Shown here piece after piece: positions 46,105 through 55,821 of a DNA stretch of 64,000 bases (position 1 is the first letter of the stretch; each line of letters opens with the position of its first letter). This DNA is from Hungatella sp. UBA7603 (lineage in GTDB: Bacteria; Bacillota; Clostridia; Lachnospirales; Lachnospiraceae): contig DLJZ01000004.1 in NCBI GenBank assembly GCA_002478865.1, positions 1 to 64,000 of the forward strand. The letters are read 5' to 3'. The notes beneath the pieces are model-generated. The model was given only the letters and a program-made list of their open reading frames with translations, was not told the DNA's origin and did not search any database. Position numbers and translations under genes: made by a program.

Positions 46105-47701
46105 CATATTAATTGTAGATGATGAATTATTGGTTCGCACCAATATAAAATTACTGCTTCAAAACTCCTCTCCGGAATTTACTGTCTGTGGAGAAGCTAG
46201 TGATGGAATATCCGCACTGGATAAAATCCCACTTACTCATCCACATATCATTTTTTCTGACATGCGAATGCCAAATATGGACGGGCTAGAGTTATGCCAA
46301 AAGGTGACGGAATCATATCCAGACATATTGTTCGTCGCCCTAAGCAATTACGATGATTACAACTACGTCCGAGGTGCCCTTAAAAACGGGGCCACGGATT
46401 ACGTTCTAAAACATAGGCTGAGCGAGGACTATCTTCTCTCCTTATTAAATGACCTGAAAAAAAACTTAAAAACACATAACAACTCGAAGGCATTCCCTGA
46501 CCGGACCATTTCTGCCTTAAGAGAAAAGTTTGTCACTGACCTGCTAGGCAAAACTTTTCTATCAAAAAAAGACATCGAAACAAACATTCTCGCCCTTGGT
46601 ATCTCTCTGTCACTCACCCAGGTGATGCCAATCATTCTCTCAGTCGATGATTATGGAAAAATTGAGCATCAAGACAGCTTTTACCAGCGCAATATATTAA
46701 GCTTTTCCATATGCAATATAGGAAATGAACTGCTAAGCAATTACTCCTCCGGGATCTTGGCACATGTTGAGAGAGAGACATATTGTATCCTGCTATCCTT
46801 TGCCCATGAGGCAAGTCAGGCAAAGATAGAAGAAACCATTAGCAGACTCCTAAATCAGCTCTCAACCAATTATAAGAACTTTTTAAATATCTCCGTAAGC
46901 TTTTGTGTTGGAGAACGTACCAACCACATTATTGATATCAGCCAGTCCTATACAAAGGCCTTAGAAACCATGCGCTTGACCTTTTACTCCGGAAGACAAT
47001 CCATCTTACGGTCCAGTACTATCATCAATGCTTCAGACACCTTATCAGGACTTGACTACGCAATCGAAAAAACACTTCTAGATCTTGTATTAAAAGGAGA
47101 GTATAAGAAAACGGAAGAGATGATAAGAAAACTATTTCAAGGTATGATTGAACAGAAAGAAACCAGATCCAATGTTCAGATGAAATGTGCAGATTTGCTT
47201 AGTATTATTACTAGAGTATCTAAAAAGTATCATTTGGATTTGAATCGAATCATTACAGATCAGGTTTCTCCAGACCAGATTTTCACCCAGCTTACCACAT
47301 TGATCCAACTTTGTGAGTGGTTTCTCCACTGCTTTTCTAATATGTGTAAGGAAATGCGACTACAGATACCTGGTGATTCCAGTTATGTGAAATCTGCAAT
47401 TGCATATATGAACCGGGATTATTCAAAGTCCATCTCCCTTCAAAGCGTTGCCGGCGATATTGGAATCAGTATGGGATACTTAAGCACTATCTTTAAGACC
47501 GAAACTGGACAGGGTTTTACCGATTATTTAAACTACCTAAGAATTTCTTCTGCCATACATATGCTGGAGCTTGGAGAAAGAGATTTTCATAAGATAGCGG
47601 AGAAATGCGGTTTTCAAGATTATGCTTATTTCTTTAAAGTGTTTAAAAAACGTATGGGAATCACACCTAAAAATTATTTAAGGACACAGCTATCCATATA
47701 A
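46097..47701 (+). CDS. YesN-type AraC response regulator
   Basis: 534 residues. N-terminal receiver domain with the acidic pair VDDE and phospho-acceptor D55 in FSDMRMPNMDG. A central region of about 270 residues. A C-terminal AraC DNA-binding domain (about 430-530; GISMGYLSTIFKTETGQGFTDYL and GFQDYAYFFKVFKKRMGITPKNY). It probably activates the divergent importer operon. Translationally coupled to the kinase. Confidence 0.95.
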   Translation: MYNILIVDDELLVRTNIKLLLQNSSPEFTVCGEASDGISALDKIPLTHPHIIFSDMRMPNMDGLELCQKVTESYPDILFVALSNYDDYNYVRGALKNGATDYVLKHRLSEDYLLSLLNDLKKNLKTHNNSKAFPDRTISALREKFVTDLLGKTFLSKKDIETNILALGISLSLTQVMPIILSVDDYGKIEHQDSFYQRNILSFSICNIGNELLSNYSSGILAHVERETYCILLSFAHEASQAKIEETISRLLNQLSTNYKNFLNISVSFCVGERTNHIIDISQSYTKALETMRLTFYSGRQSILRSSTIINASDTLSGLDYAIEKTLLDLVLKGEYKKTEEMIRKLFQGMIEQKETRSNVQMKCADLLSIITRVSKKYHLDLNRIITDQVSPDQIFTQLTTLIQLCEWFLHCFSNMCKEMRLQIPGDSSYVKSAIAYMNRDYSKSISLQSVAGDIGISMGYLSTIFKTETGQGFTDYLNYLRISSAIHMLELGERDFHKIAEKCGFQDYAYFFKVFKKRMGITPKNYLRTQLSI

Positions 47702-47730
47702 TGAAATAAACAAATTAATCAAACAAATAG

Positions 47731-47762
47731 AAAAGACGACGGAAGAAATTCCGTCGTCTTTT
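47731..47762. terminator. Bidirectional terminator between YesN-like gene and oadG
   Basis: AAAAGACGACGGA/TCCGTCGTCTTTT arms with an eight-base loop; A and T flanks support use on both strands. Confidence 0.92.
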
Positions 47763-47813
47763 CCAACATTTTATTTTTAGGATTCTAATAAATAGATAGT
47801 AAGCTAATATTAA

Positions 47814-47945
47814 TTACTTCTCTTTTTTTGGTGCAGTTAATTTTAAAAGCAACTGAGAAATTCCATAGAGTAAGATCATTACGACAAAGATACCGCCCAT
47901 GCCTACTCCCATTAATTCCAGTGCCTGTTCCATGATTTCTGTCAT
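47814..47945 (-). CDS. oadG: Sodium-translocating decarboxylase small gamma subunit (OadG family)
   Basis: A 43-residue protein read directly from the sequence. It has one membrane span (GMGGIFVVMILLYGISQLLL) after a short acidic N-terminus (MTEIMEQALELM), then a polar tail ending in KKEK. This is the layout of OadG/MmdD-like subunits, which hold the decarboxylase complex together at the membrane. A CGGAGGT site precedes the ATG. The gene lies 59 bases downstream of oadB and is the last of that operon. Confidence 0.8.
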   Translation of the reverse strand: MTEIMEQALELMGVGMGGIFVVMILLYGISQLLLKLTAPKKEK

Positions 47946-48004
47946 TATTACCTCCGATCCCCCTTAAGGGACAGCACAATATACTTTAATAAAGTTACAT
48001 TAAA

Positions 48005-49123
48005 TTACATAAAGAAGGAAAGCAGAAGTCCACCAGCAACTACTGATGCGATCTGTCCGGATACGTTAGCACCGGCAGCATGCATTAAGATAAAGTTTGT
48101 AGGATCTTCTTTTGTTGCCATCTTCTGAATAACACGGCTGCTCATAGGGAATGCGGAAATACCAGCAGCACCAACCATTGGGTTGATTTTCTCTTTGCGG
48201 AAAACATTTAAAAGCTTTGCAAAGATTACACCGCCTGCAGTATCAAATACGAAACCTAACAGACCAAATGCGATGATTAAGAGAGTCTTAACATTTAAGA
48301 ACTCGCCAGCTGTCATCTTTAAAGCAATTGTAAGTCCAAGTAAAATACTAATAATATTTACTAACTCATTCTGTGCAGATGCACTTAAGCGGTCTAACAC
48401 GCCACACTCACGAAGAAGGTTACCAAACATAAGGAATCCGATCAGCGGGAGGGACATAGGCGCTGTAAAACCAGCAACAAATGTAATAAGTAATGGGAAT
48501 AAAATTTTCGCTGTCTTAGAAACGTCTTTTGGCTCATATTTCATATGAATCATACGCTCTTTTTTAGATGTCAGCGCTTTAATAACAGGTGGCTGTATGA
48601 TTGGCACAAGAGCCATGTATGAATACGCCGCCACCGTAACCGGTCCTAATAAGTTAGGAGCCAGCTTACCAGCTACAAAGATACTGGTCGGGCCATCAGC
48701 CGCTGCAATAATACCCATGGAAGCAGCCTCTGGAAGTGATAATCCGGTAATTGCTACAACTAATACGATGGTTGCGAAGATACCGAACTGTGCGGCAGCA
48801 CCAAACAACATCATAAAAGGGTTCTGTAGTAGTGGGCCAAAATCAATCATTGCTCCGATTCCGATAAAAATCAGAAGCGGGAACAGTTCTGTTGAAATTC
48901 CGGCATCAAACAGCACGTTTAAAACACCTTCTACTCCAGTACTTGGTTGTGTAATAATACCGGACATCGGGAAGTTAACTAAAATCGTGCCTAGTCCCAT
49001 AGGAACTAAAAGTGTCGGCTCATACTCTTTTTTGATACCCAGATACATCAAGGCGCAGCCGATTAACATCATAACAGCCTGCTGCCAGGTAAATGCGAGT
49101 AGCCCTTCTAATAATATGCTCAT
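48005..49123 (-). CDS. oadB: Sodium-translocating decarboxylase beta subunit
   Basis: About 372 residues with roughly ten membrane spans. The conserved Na+/H+ site segment is visible as GIIAAADGPTSIFVAGKLAP, along with the N-terminal FPLLIFIGIGAMIDFGPLL. OadB decarboxylates carboxybiotin and pumps Na+ outwards, conserving energy from oxaloacetate decarboxylation after citrate cleavage. The ATG at 49123 follows TTGGAGA; a TTG at 49135 opens the frame. The biotin/carboxyltransferase alpha subunit is not encoded next to it. Methylmalonyl-CoA or glutaconyl-CoA decarboxylase beta subunits are close relatives; the citrate context favours oxaloacetate. Confidence 0.93.
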   Translation of the reverse strand: MSILLEGLLAFTWQQAVMMLIGCALMYLGIKKEYEPTLLVPMGLGTILVNFPMSGIITQPSTGVEGVLNVLFDAGISTELFPLLIFIGIGAMIDFGPLLQNPFMMLFGAAAQFGIFATIVLVVAITGLSLPEAASMGIIAAADGPTSIFVAGKLAPNLLGPVTVAAYSYMALVPIIQPPVIKALTSKKERMIHMKYEPKDVSKTAKILFPLLITFVAGFTAPMSLPLIGFLMFGNLLRECGVLDRLSASAQNELVNIISILLGLTIALKMTAGEFLNVKTLLIIAFGLLGFVFDTAGGVIFAKLLNVFRKEKINPMVGAAGISAFPMSSRVIQKMATKEDPTNFILMHAAGANVSGQIASVVAGGLLLSFFM

Positions 49124-49159
49124 TTTTGTCTCCAATCTAAATCTCTGCCTGTAATAACT

Positions 49160-50536
49160 TTAAATAAATAATGGACATGCTCCTGTAATAGCAGCAACAG
49201 CAACCATGATAACGAAGATGCCGCATGCCCATTTAGCGGATTCCTTCTGCCATTCACCCATTTCAAGCCCTGTCATATTTAACAGAAGGTAGATAAATGC
49301 TACCAGTGGGCTTAATAAGTGGAATGCCTGGCCTAAAAGGGATGCTACAGTCATGTTAAGTGCAGAGTAGCCATACTTAACTCCTGCTTCTGCAAATACT
49401 GGTAAGATACCATAATAGTAAGCATCATTTGATAAGAAGAATGTACCAGGTGCAGAAACAACAGCAGTTACAAGTCCCCACCATCTTCCAAGAGAGGTTG
49501 GAAGGGCACTAACCATACTATGAGCCAATGCATCACTCATACCTGTGTTTGAAAATAAACCAGAGAACATACCTGCACCGATAACAAGAATAACTACCTG
49601 TAATGCATCGCCAGCATTGTCCTGAATACGATCTTTCTGGTCCTTAATCTTTCTATAGTTTACCATAAGTCCAATTACTAATGCAACTAAGAAAAGGAAA
49701 GATGATGGAAGTTTATCCATAACTAAAAGTACAACGGTACCAATTGTTAAAATAGCGTTGAACCAGATGAGTTTTGGACGTTTTAAAGCTTCTACTTCTG
49801 GGTCAGACTTAGTGGTCTGAGCCAGCTCAGCTGCTGTAAATTTCTGAATACCTACTCTCTTTCTCTCTTTAAGACCAAGATAGAAAGCAACACCCAACAT
49901 GTAGACAATAGACACTGCCATACCTGGAGCAAGAGCAGCAAGTACAGGACCGCCTTCTACTTCCATAACTGACATAGCACGAGCCGTTGGGCCTCCCCAT
50001 GGGAGTAAGTTCATAATTGTGTTCATCAGGATAATCAAAACGCCCAGATAAAGCATCTTTAAGTTGAGCTTTTTGTAAATCGGGATAAACGCTGTACAGC
50101 AAATAAGTGTTGTAGTTGTACCGTCACCGTTTAAGGAAACAGCTGCAGCTACGATTGCAGTTCCGACTAAAACCTTAACTGGGTCACCACCTGCAATGCG
50201 GATAACCGTGTTTACGATCGGATCAAACAGACCAGCATTCAACATAATGGAAAAGAAAAGAATTGCGAAAAGTAACATGAATGCTGTTTTAGAACTCTTT
50301 ACCAGTCCGTCTTGGGACATCTTTCCAAGAGCCACGATCTGATCACCAATCGATAATGAATCAGCAGCGTCCTTTTCAAGGAATTTGGCAATTGGTTCCT
50401 TCATAACTCCGGTAAATACACCAATAAGTGAGAATACCAGTGGCACACTAATAAGTGCCGTAAATGGGTGTAACCTCTTGGTCATGACTAATCCTAAGAA
50501 TACGATTATCATAAGCCATGCTAAAATAGTAATCAT
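49160..50536 (-). CDS. CitMHS-family citrate transporter
   Basis: 458 residues with about twelve membrane spans. Segments typical of CitMHS are SLNGDGTTTTLICCTAFIPIYKKL and NLLPWGGPTARAMSVM. The family (B. subtilis CitM/CitH) imports citrate as a complex with Mg2+ or Ca2+ in symport with protons. It is the first gene of the transporter-oadB-oadG operon. GGGGGATC precedes the ATG. A Ca2+-exporting ATPase gene lies directly upstream, which would fit import of a calcium-citrate complex. Confidence 0.92.
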   Translation of the reverse strand: MITILAWLMIIVFLGLVMTKRLHPFTALISVPLVFSLIGVFTGVMKEPIAKFLEKDAADSLSIGDQIVALGKMSQDGLVKSSKTAFMLLFAILFFSIMLNAGLFDPIVNTVIRIAGGDPVKVLVGTAIVAAAVSLNGDGTTTTLICCTAFIPIYKKLNLKMLYLGVLIILMNTIMNLLPWGGPTARAMSVMEVEGGPVLAALAPGMAVSIVYMLGVAFYLGLKERKRVGIQKFTAAELAQTTKSDPEVEALKRPKLIWFNAILTIGTVVLLVMDKLPSSFLFLVALVIGLMVNYRKIKDQKDRIQDNAGDALQVVILVIGAGMFSGLFSNTGMSDALAHSMVSALPTSLGRWWGLVTAVVSAPGTFFLSNDAYYYGILPVFAEAGVKYGYSALNMTVASLLGQAFHLLSPLVAFIYLLLNMTGLEMGEWQKESAKWACGIFVIMVAVAAITGACPLFI

Positions 50537-50583
50537 CTTAAATGATCCCCCTTTTATTATTGATTCATAAGTATCATGTATCC

Positions 50584-50626
50584 ATATTAAACGGGGATTC
50601 TTAAAGAGTAATAAAAACTTACTTAA
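50584..50626 (-). promoter_or_regulatory. CitMHS promoter with 22-bp direct-repeat boxes
   Basis: In plus coordinates, CTTAA occurs at 50600-50604 and 50622-50626, 22 bases apart; a candidate -10 (TAATAT on the minus strand) is at 50584-50589. The cit operon promoter has the same boxes with the same spacing and the same distance to its -10. Candidate binding site for the OmpR-type regulator encoded at 55822. Confidence 0.45.
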
Positions 50627-50690
50627 AATTTTGTAAGATTTAATATTTTTTTTAGATTTTTGTAATAATTCTTAATTACACTTTTATGAA

Positions 50691-53330
50691 TTATCTCCGT
50701 TTAACTATCTTTACTATTTCCATAATTGGAATGATTGATACAGAAATAATTACAGCGGCGATATATTCTTTAAACGAAATATGCTCAAATGAAAATGCTT
50801 CTCTTAAAAATGGTACATAAATAACAGCAGTTGTTAAGATAAAGGAAGCACAAAGAGACACAGTTAAAAATACATTTTTAGTCTTAAGTTTAAAAACAGA
50901 ATCTATTCTGGAACGCATATTAAAGGAGTGGAACATCTCAAGCAAGGAAAGAGATAAGAATGCCATTGTCATACCGTCGGCACTTTCGGCAACCTCCCAC
51001 ACTCCACTTTCCATATAATGACCTACAAAGTATGCCAGCAAAGTAAGAAGTGCAATCACAACACCCTGGAAAAAAGTTTCGCCTCCAACTCCATCAGAGA
51101 ATATGCCATCTTTCGGATTTCTTGGCGCTCTTTTCATGATGTCAGCTTCTTCCGCTTCCATACCAAGTCCGATCGCTGGGAAACAGTCTGTGATCAAGTT
51201 GATCCATAATAAATGAACCGGCTTTAAAATTGTAAATCCTAACAAGCTTGCAACGAATACAGCGATAACCTCTGCCAAGTTAGAAGATAATAAAAACTGA
51301 ATGGCTTTTCTGATGTTATCATAGATACGACGTCCCTCTGCTACTGCAGATACAATAGTAGCAAAGTTGTCATCTGCAAGAACCATATCGGCAACATCTT
51401 TTGTTACATCGGTTCCAGTGATTCCCATACCAACACCGATATCAGCTTCTTTAATAGAAGGTGCATCATTAACACCATCACCAGTCATAGCCGTTACTTT
51501 TGAAAGCTTTTTCCAAGTTTTCACGATGCGAACTTTATGCTCAGGCTGTACTCTGGCATAAACAGAATAATTTTGAATTGTCTTTAACAGATCCTCATCG
51601 GATATTTTAGATAGCTCCGCACCTGTTATTGCCATTTCCTCACTATCAAGAATTCCAAGTTCCTTTGCAATGGCTACCGCAGTGTCTTTATGGTCACCGG
51701 TAATCATAATCGGGCGAATTCCGGCTGCCTGACATTCCTTAATGGCCTCTTTTACTTCCGGACGTACTGGATCGATCATACCGGAAAGTCCTAAGTACAC
51801 CAGGTCACTTTCTAATATCTCTGGTTCATAAGAAGCTGGCTGGCCATCCCAAACCTTCATCGCGCCACAGAGAACACGGAGTGCCTTATCTGCCATAGAT
51901 TTGTTGGAGTGAAGGATATCCTTTCGGATCTCATCTGTCATCTCCACTTCTACGCCACCGATATAAGCTTTGGTACAACGTTTTAAAACTTCATCTGGAG
52001 CACCTTTTGTAAACTGCAGGATGGTATTGTCCTCTTTTTTATGGACCGTTGACATCATCTTTCTCACAGAATCAAAGGGAGCTTCCCCGATACGGATATA
52101 GGACTTCTTAAGTTCTGTCTTATTCAGACCATGCTTATAACCATCGTTGACAAGAGCACATTCGGTAGGCTCTCCCACTGCATCTTTGGTATCTGAGTCT
52201 AACTCTGCATCAGAACAAAGTGCCATGGCTGTCATCAGCATGGTTTCATCGTCAGTCGCATGTTCCACAACGGTCATCTTATTCTGAGTAAGAGTTCCTG
52301 TCTTATCGGAACAAATAATCTGGGTACATCCAAGAGTCTCTACTGCGGTCAGCTTTCTGATAATAGCCCGTTTCTTTGACATCTTGGTTACACCAATGGA
52401 CAAAAGGATGGTAACTACGGCTGCTAGTCCTTCTGGAATTGCAGCAACTGCCAATGACACGGCAATCATAAAGGTATTAATGAGTTCCTGTAAGTGGATT
52501 CCTTTGCCGGAAAGTCCAAGTCTGGTTAAGTTAATTGCAAACATCAGTCCGCAGATGGCTAGTACCAGAATGGATAGAATTTTTGATAATTGGTTCAGCT
52601 TAATCTGGAGAGGTGTCTCTTCGTCTTTTGCTGTGTTTAAGGCATCTGCAATATGGCCGATCTCTGTTTCCATACCCGTATAGCATACAACTGCTTTTGC
52701 TCTGCCGTAAACTACGGTAGAACCGGTATAGACCATGTTCTTTCTGTCGCCAAGTGCAACTTCTGATGAGCCGCCTCCAACCACAGATTCAGTTTTAGAT
52801 ACGGATAAGGATTCACCAGTAAGTGCTGCTTCCTCTACTTTTAAGCTGGCGCATTCCAGAATTCTTGCATCTGCAGGAACGGAGTCTCCCGCTTCCAATA
52901 AGATGATATCACCTGGTACCAGTTCTTCAGACCGTTCCACAAGAAGTTTGTCATGACGAATCACCTTTGTGGTTGCGGCTGCCATCTCTTGTAAGGATTC
53001 AATGGCTGATTCTGCTTTGGATTCTTGGTATACTCCAAGCACTGCATTGATAATGACCACCAGCAAAATGATGAACGTATCGATCATACTTTCGCCTACA
53101 TAAAGGGAAGTTGCTCCTGAAAGAAAAGCTGCTATAATCAGGATAATGGTCATAAAGTTCGCAAGCTCTTTTAAAAACTTACGAAAGAGACTTTCCTTCT
53201 TTCCTTCTGTTAACTTGTTCATTCCGTACTTTGACTGTCTTTCCGCGACCTGGGCATCTGTTAGCCCTTGGTGTGATGTATCTAACTTTGCTAGTACATC
53301 ATCGGATTCCATTAAATATTCTTTCTGCAT
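50691..53330 (-). CDS. Calcium-transporting P-type ATPase
   Basis: 879 residues, P2-type ATPase of the SERCA/PMCA-like bacterial group. N-terminal cation-ATPase domain, ten membrane spans, the ion-site motif IPEGL in span 4, phosphorylation motif CSDKTGTLT (D342), and the hinge motif TGDGVNDAPSIKEADIG. It exports Ca2+ from the cytoplasm using ATP. AGGAG precedes the ATG. A good promoter lies at 53435-53464. It stands between the CitMHS operon and the kinase gene. Confidence 0.95.
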   Translation of the reverse strand: MQKEYLMESDDVLAKLDTSHQGLTDAQVAERQSKYGMNKLTEGKKESLFRKFLKELANFMTIILIIAAFLSGATSLYVGESMIDTFIILLVVIINAVLGVYQESKAESAIESLQEMAAATTKVIRHDKLLVERSEELVPGDIILLEAGDSVPADARILECASLKVEEAALTGESLSVSKTESVVGGGSSEVALGDRKNMVYTGSTVVYGRAKAVVCYTGMETEIGHIADALNTAKDEETPLQIKLNQLSKILSILVLAICGLMFAINLTRLGLSGKGIHLQELINTFMIAVSLAVAAIPEGLAAVVTILLSIGVTKMSKKRAIIRKLTAVETLGCTQIICSDKTGTLTQNKMTVVEHATDDETMLMTAMALCSDAELDSDTKDAVGEPTECALVNDGYKHGLNKTELKKSYIRIGEAPFDSVRKMMSTVHKKEDNTILQFTKGAPDEVLKRCTKAYIGGVEVEMTDEIRKDILHSNKSMADKALRVLCGAMKVWDGQPASYEPEILESDLVYLGLSGMIDPVRPEVKEAIKECQAAGIRPIMITGDHKDTAVAIAKELGILDSEEMAITGAELSKISDEDLLKTIQNYSVYARVQPEHKVRIVKTWKKLSKVTAMTGDGVNDAPSIKEADIGVGMGITGTDVTKDVADMVLADDNFATIVSAVAEGRRIYDNIRKAIQFLLSSNLAEVIAVFVASLLGFTILKPVHLLWINLITDCFPAIGLGMEAEEADIMKRAPRNPKDGIFSDGVGGETFFQGVVIALLTLLAYFVGHYMESGVWEVAESADGMTMAFLSLSLLEMFHSFNMRSRIDSVFKLKTKNVFLTVSLCASFILTTAVIYVPFLREAFSFEHISFKEYIAAVIISVSIIPIMEIVKIVKRR

Positions 53331-53434
53331 CTGTTTCTCCTATTGGAACTTTTTTTGATTTAATGCTAATCCAGCTTTCTTTCCCGGAACTTTCATTTTA
53401 ACTGGAAACGTGCCGGTATGATACGCTTCTTTTT

Positions 53435-53464
53435 AATATACCGTGCCAACTGGGTTATTGTCAA
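53435..53464 (-). promoter_or_regulatory. Promoter of the Ca2+-ATPase gene
   Basis: TTGACA (53459-53464), 18-base spacer, TATATT (53435-53440) on the minus strand, about 105 bases before the start codon. Confidence 0.75.
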
Positions 53465-53530
53465 TAAATACCAACTAATCTACAAGAAATTTGTTATCTT
53501 TGCACCTTGCTTTTTTATAACTTACTTTGT

Positions 53531-55738
53531 TTATGGTTTTTCAATGCAGTTTTTCACTGCCTTTAGTATCGCTGAATCTGATACTGGTTTATCAATATAT
53601 TCGTCAATAATTTTACGTTGCTTCGCTTCTACGATTTCCTTTGTCACCCGATCTGCCATAATAATGCGAATCAGTCTGGGGTAAGCTCCTTTTAATGACA
53701 TACAGAAATTTGCACCGCTCTTTCCTGCAACATACTGCTCACTGATAACAGCATCAACCTCTTGCTCCTTTAAAGTTTTCCTGGCTTCTTCAAAATTCAT
53801 ACATGAGAATATGGTTACTTTAAGTTTGCTAAAGCTTTTTTCCAATAGTTTAAGAACTTTTGGGTTGTCATCGATAATAAGAAGTCTTAAAGCGCCATCC
53901 CGTTCTGACTCCATAGACTGGCTGGCTTCCTGGGCCTTATGTTCATTTACCGGTAAGAAGACATGGAACACACTGCCGATACCCGCTGTACTTTCTGCGA
54001 ATATATGGCCTTTGTGGGAATGTATAATCTGTTCTACTAAAGATAAGCCAAGTCCAGTTCCCACTCCATTTTTCTTCGTGGTAAAGAATGGGTCGAAAAT
54101 TTGCTTTAATACTTCTTCACTCATACCTTCTCCATTATCGGAAATATCAATCCTAATATAAGAATCCCATTCTCCCGATACTGAAGATTGTTTATACTGC
54201 TCTAATTCATAAGGCATAACACGGCAGGCTTTGATATGAATTCTTCCTTCTCTGTGACCAATGGCATGAATGGCATTTACACAAATATTTAAAATCACCT
54301 GATTCATCTGTGTTTCATTTCCAAGAAAACGCTCTTCTTCTAAATAGATGGCTTCCTCCACCTTGACATTGGGGGGACAAACAGAAGTAACCATTTTAGC
54401 TGCCCTGCGAAGAACCTTGCCTGCATCCACCGATTTGTATGCTGTCTCCATGTTTTTTCTGCTCAGGGAAGATATCTGCTGAATGATTTCCTTCGCCTTA
54501 GCGGAAGCATCGTATATCTCCATTGCATTGTCATAGCTGTCTGATCCATCTTCCAGTTCCAACATTAAAAGCTCTGCATAACCCATGATGGGTGTCAGCA
54601 GGTTATTGAATTCATGCGCAATTCCTCCGGTCATGGTACCCATGATTTGGAGTCTTTGTTGATGAGCAATGGTCTCTTCACTCTGGTGCATCTCCTCCAG
54701 AATGTTGTTAAGCTCTATGAGGTAGTCAATCTCTTCCCGGTCCTTTCTCTTTTGAAGCCATAAGGCTCCAATGTAAAATACCATACCAAGAACAACTGCT
54801 ACAATTCCAACGGACACAAGTCCAAGCTTAAAAAATCCAGTAGCAACCGGAACATAAATATCATTATAATCAATGACTGCACTCATGACCAGAAAACCTT
54901 CCCCGATATACACAGGACAGAATGCACTGATCTTCTTAACTTTTGGTACGCCAGGATCTTCCCACCAGTAGGAATAATACTCTGCGACTCCTGTCTCTCC
55001 TCTGTTTTGCCGATCAATCATCTGCTGTAAGCTAGTTAGATCTGCATTGGGGAACATCACTTCTCTTCCACTAATAACATTGATTCCCCACTGACTTTTC
55101 TGTGGGTGCGTCAGTATGGTACCTATGGAATCCTTTAAAAGTACATAGCCATTGGTACCCACGCGTATATTGGAAACCAGTGTATCATTATAACTTTTGT
55201 TGTCAATTAAGATAGAAACAGAAGTCCCATCGTCTAAATTCTTTTTAATCAAGAGATACATTTCCCCGTTTTCCAGTTTACACTGGCGGAAGCTCATATC
55301 ACTATCAATGTTTGTGACTGAATAAGTTTCCTTTACACCAAATCCATGGATACTTTTTAATAACTTTCCATTTTTATCCTCCAGGATTGCATCGTAAACA
55401 TATCGGGTATGATAATTCACATACTCCTCCAGCACATCCCATGTTTTTAAACCTGTTCTTTTGTAATTCTCCTCCTCCATGGCATAGAGCGAATTTATAT
55501 CAGCCTGATATCCCTCAATGAATGCTTTTAAATTATCTCCCATACTCTGGGTGGTTAAAAGCATCTGTTTTTTTTGATTGTCTATGATCGCCTCTTTGTA
55601 TTCTTTCCATATACTAAACACCAAACAGGAAAAGACACCTAGCACAATTGTCATAGCCAAAGACATGAGTATTGCTCTGTATTTTTTAATTTCCATTAAA
55701 ATCTTCATCAATATTCCCTTCGTTTGTCTTTTCATCAT
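53531..55738 (-). CDS. Hybrid sensor histidine kinase with degenerate receiver
   Basis: 735 residues. Membrane spans about 22-45 and 305-330 flank an extracellular double-Cache-like sensor domain. HisKA with GGIAHEFNNLLTPIMGY (phospho-His), then an ATPase domain with NICVNAIHAI, DNGEGM and GTGLGLSLV. The C-terminal receiver domain has the acidic pair (IDDN) and the conserved Lys (IDKP), but the phospho-acceptor position is Glu (E667 in ISEQYVAG) instead of Asp. The kinase is divergent from an OmpR-type regulator and is next to the citrate genes, so it may sense citrate or another di/tricarboxylate. It is not a CitA/DcuS-type kinase. CTGGAGAC precedes the ATG; M1 and M2 are adjacent. Confidence 0.92.
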   Translation of the reverse strand: MMKRQTKGILMKILMEIKKYRAILMSLAMTIVLGVFSCLVFSIWKEYKEAIIDNQKKQMLLTTQSMGDNLKAFIEGYQADINSLYAMEEENYKRTGLKTWDVLEEYVNYHTRYVYDAILEDKNGKLLKSIHGFGVKETYSVTNIDSDMSFRQCKLENGEMYLLIKKNLDDGTSVSILIDNKSYNDTLVSNIRVGTNGYVLLKDSIGTILTHPQKSQWGINVISGREVMFPNADLTSLQQMIDRQNRGETGVAEYYSYWWEDPGVPKVKKISAFCPVYIGEGFLVMSAVIDYNDIYVPVATGFFKLGLVSVGIVAVVLGMVFYIGALWLQKRKDREEIDYLIELNNILEEMHQSEETIAHQQRLQIMGTMTGGIAHEFNNLLTPIMGYAELLMLELEDGSDSYDNAMEIYDASAKAKEIIQQISSLSRKNMETAYKSVDAGKVLRRAAKMVTSVCPPNVKVEEAIYLEEERFLGNETQMNQVILNICVNAIHAIGHREGRIHIKACRVMPYELEQYKQSSVSGEWDSYIRIDISDNGEGMSEEVLKQIFDPFFTTKKNGVGTGLGLSLVEQIIHSHKGHIFAESTAGIGSVFHVFLPVNEHKAQEASQSMESERDGALRLLIIDDNPKVLKLLEKSFSKLKVTIFSCMNFEEARKTLKEQEVDAVISEQYVAGKSGANFCMSLKGAYPRLIRIIMADRVTKEIVEAKQRKIIDEYIDKPVSDSAILKAVKNCIEKP

Positions 55739-55821
55739 TGACTTGTCTCCAGGTTAATACTATAATATTTTTAGAGTAATTTCGATATATTTCTACAAAA
55801 AATTTAATTTTGGGGGAATCT

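Noticed and set aside
48183..48548. A 121-codon open frame on the plus strand opposite oadB
   Set aside because: Shadow of the same gene; no recognisable protein features.
48597..49154. A 185-codon open frame on the plus strand opposite oadB
   Set aside because: It is antisense to a clear membrane subunit, rich in Ile/Pro/Asn as expected from a reversed hydrophobic gene, and has no ribosome site or family resemblance.
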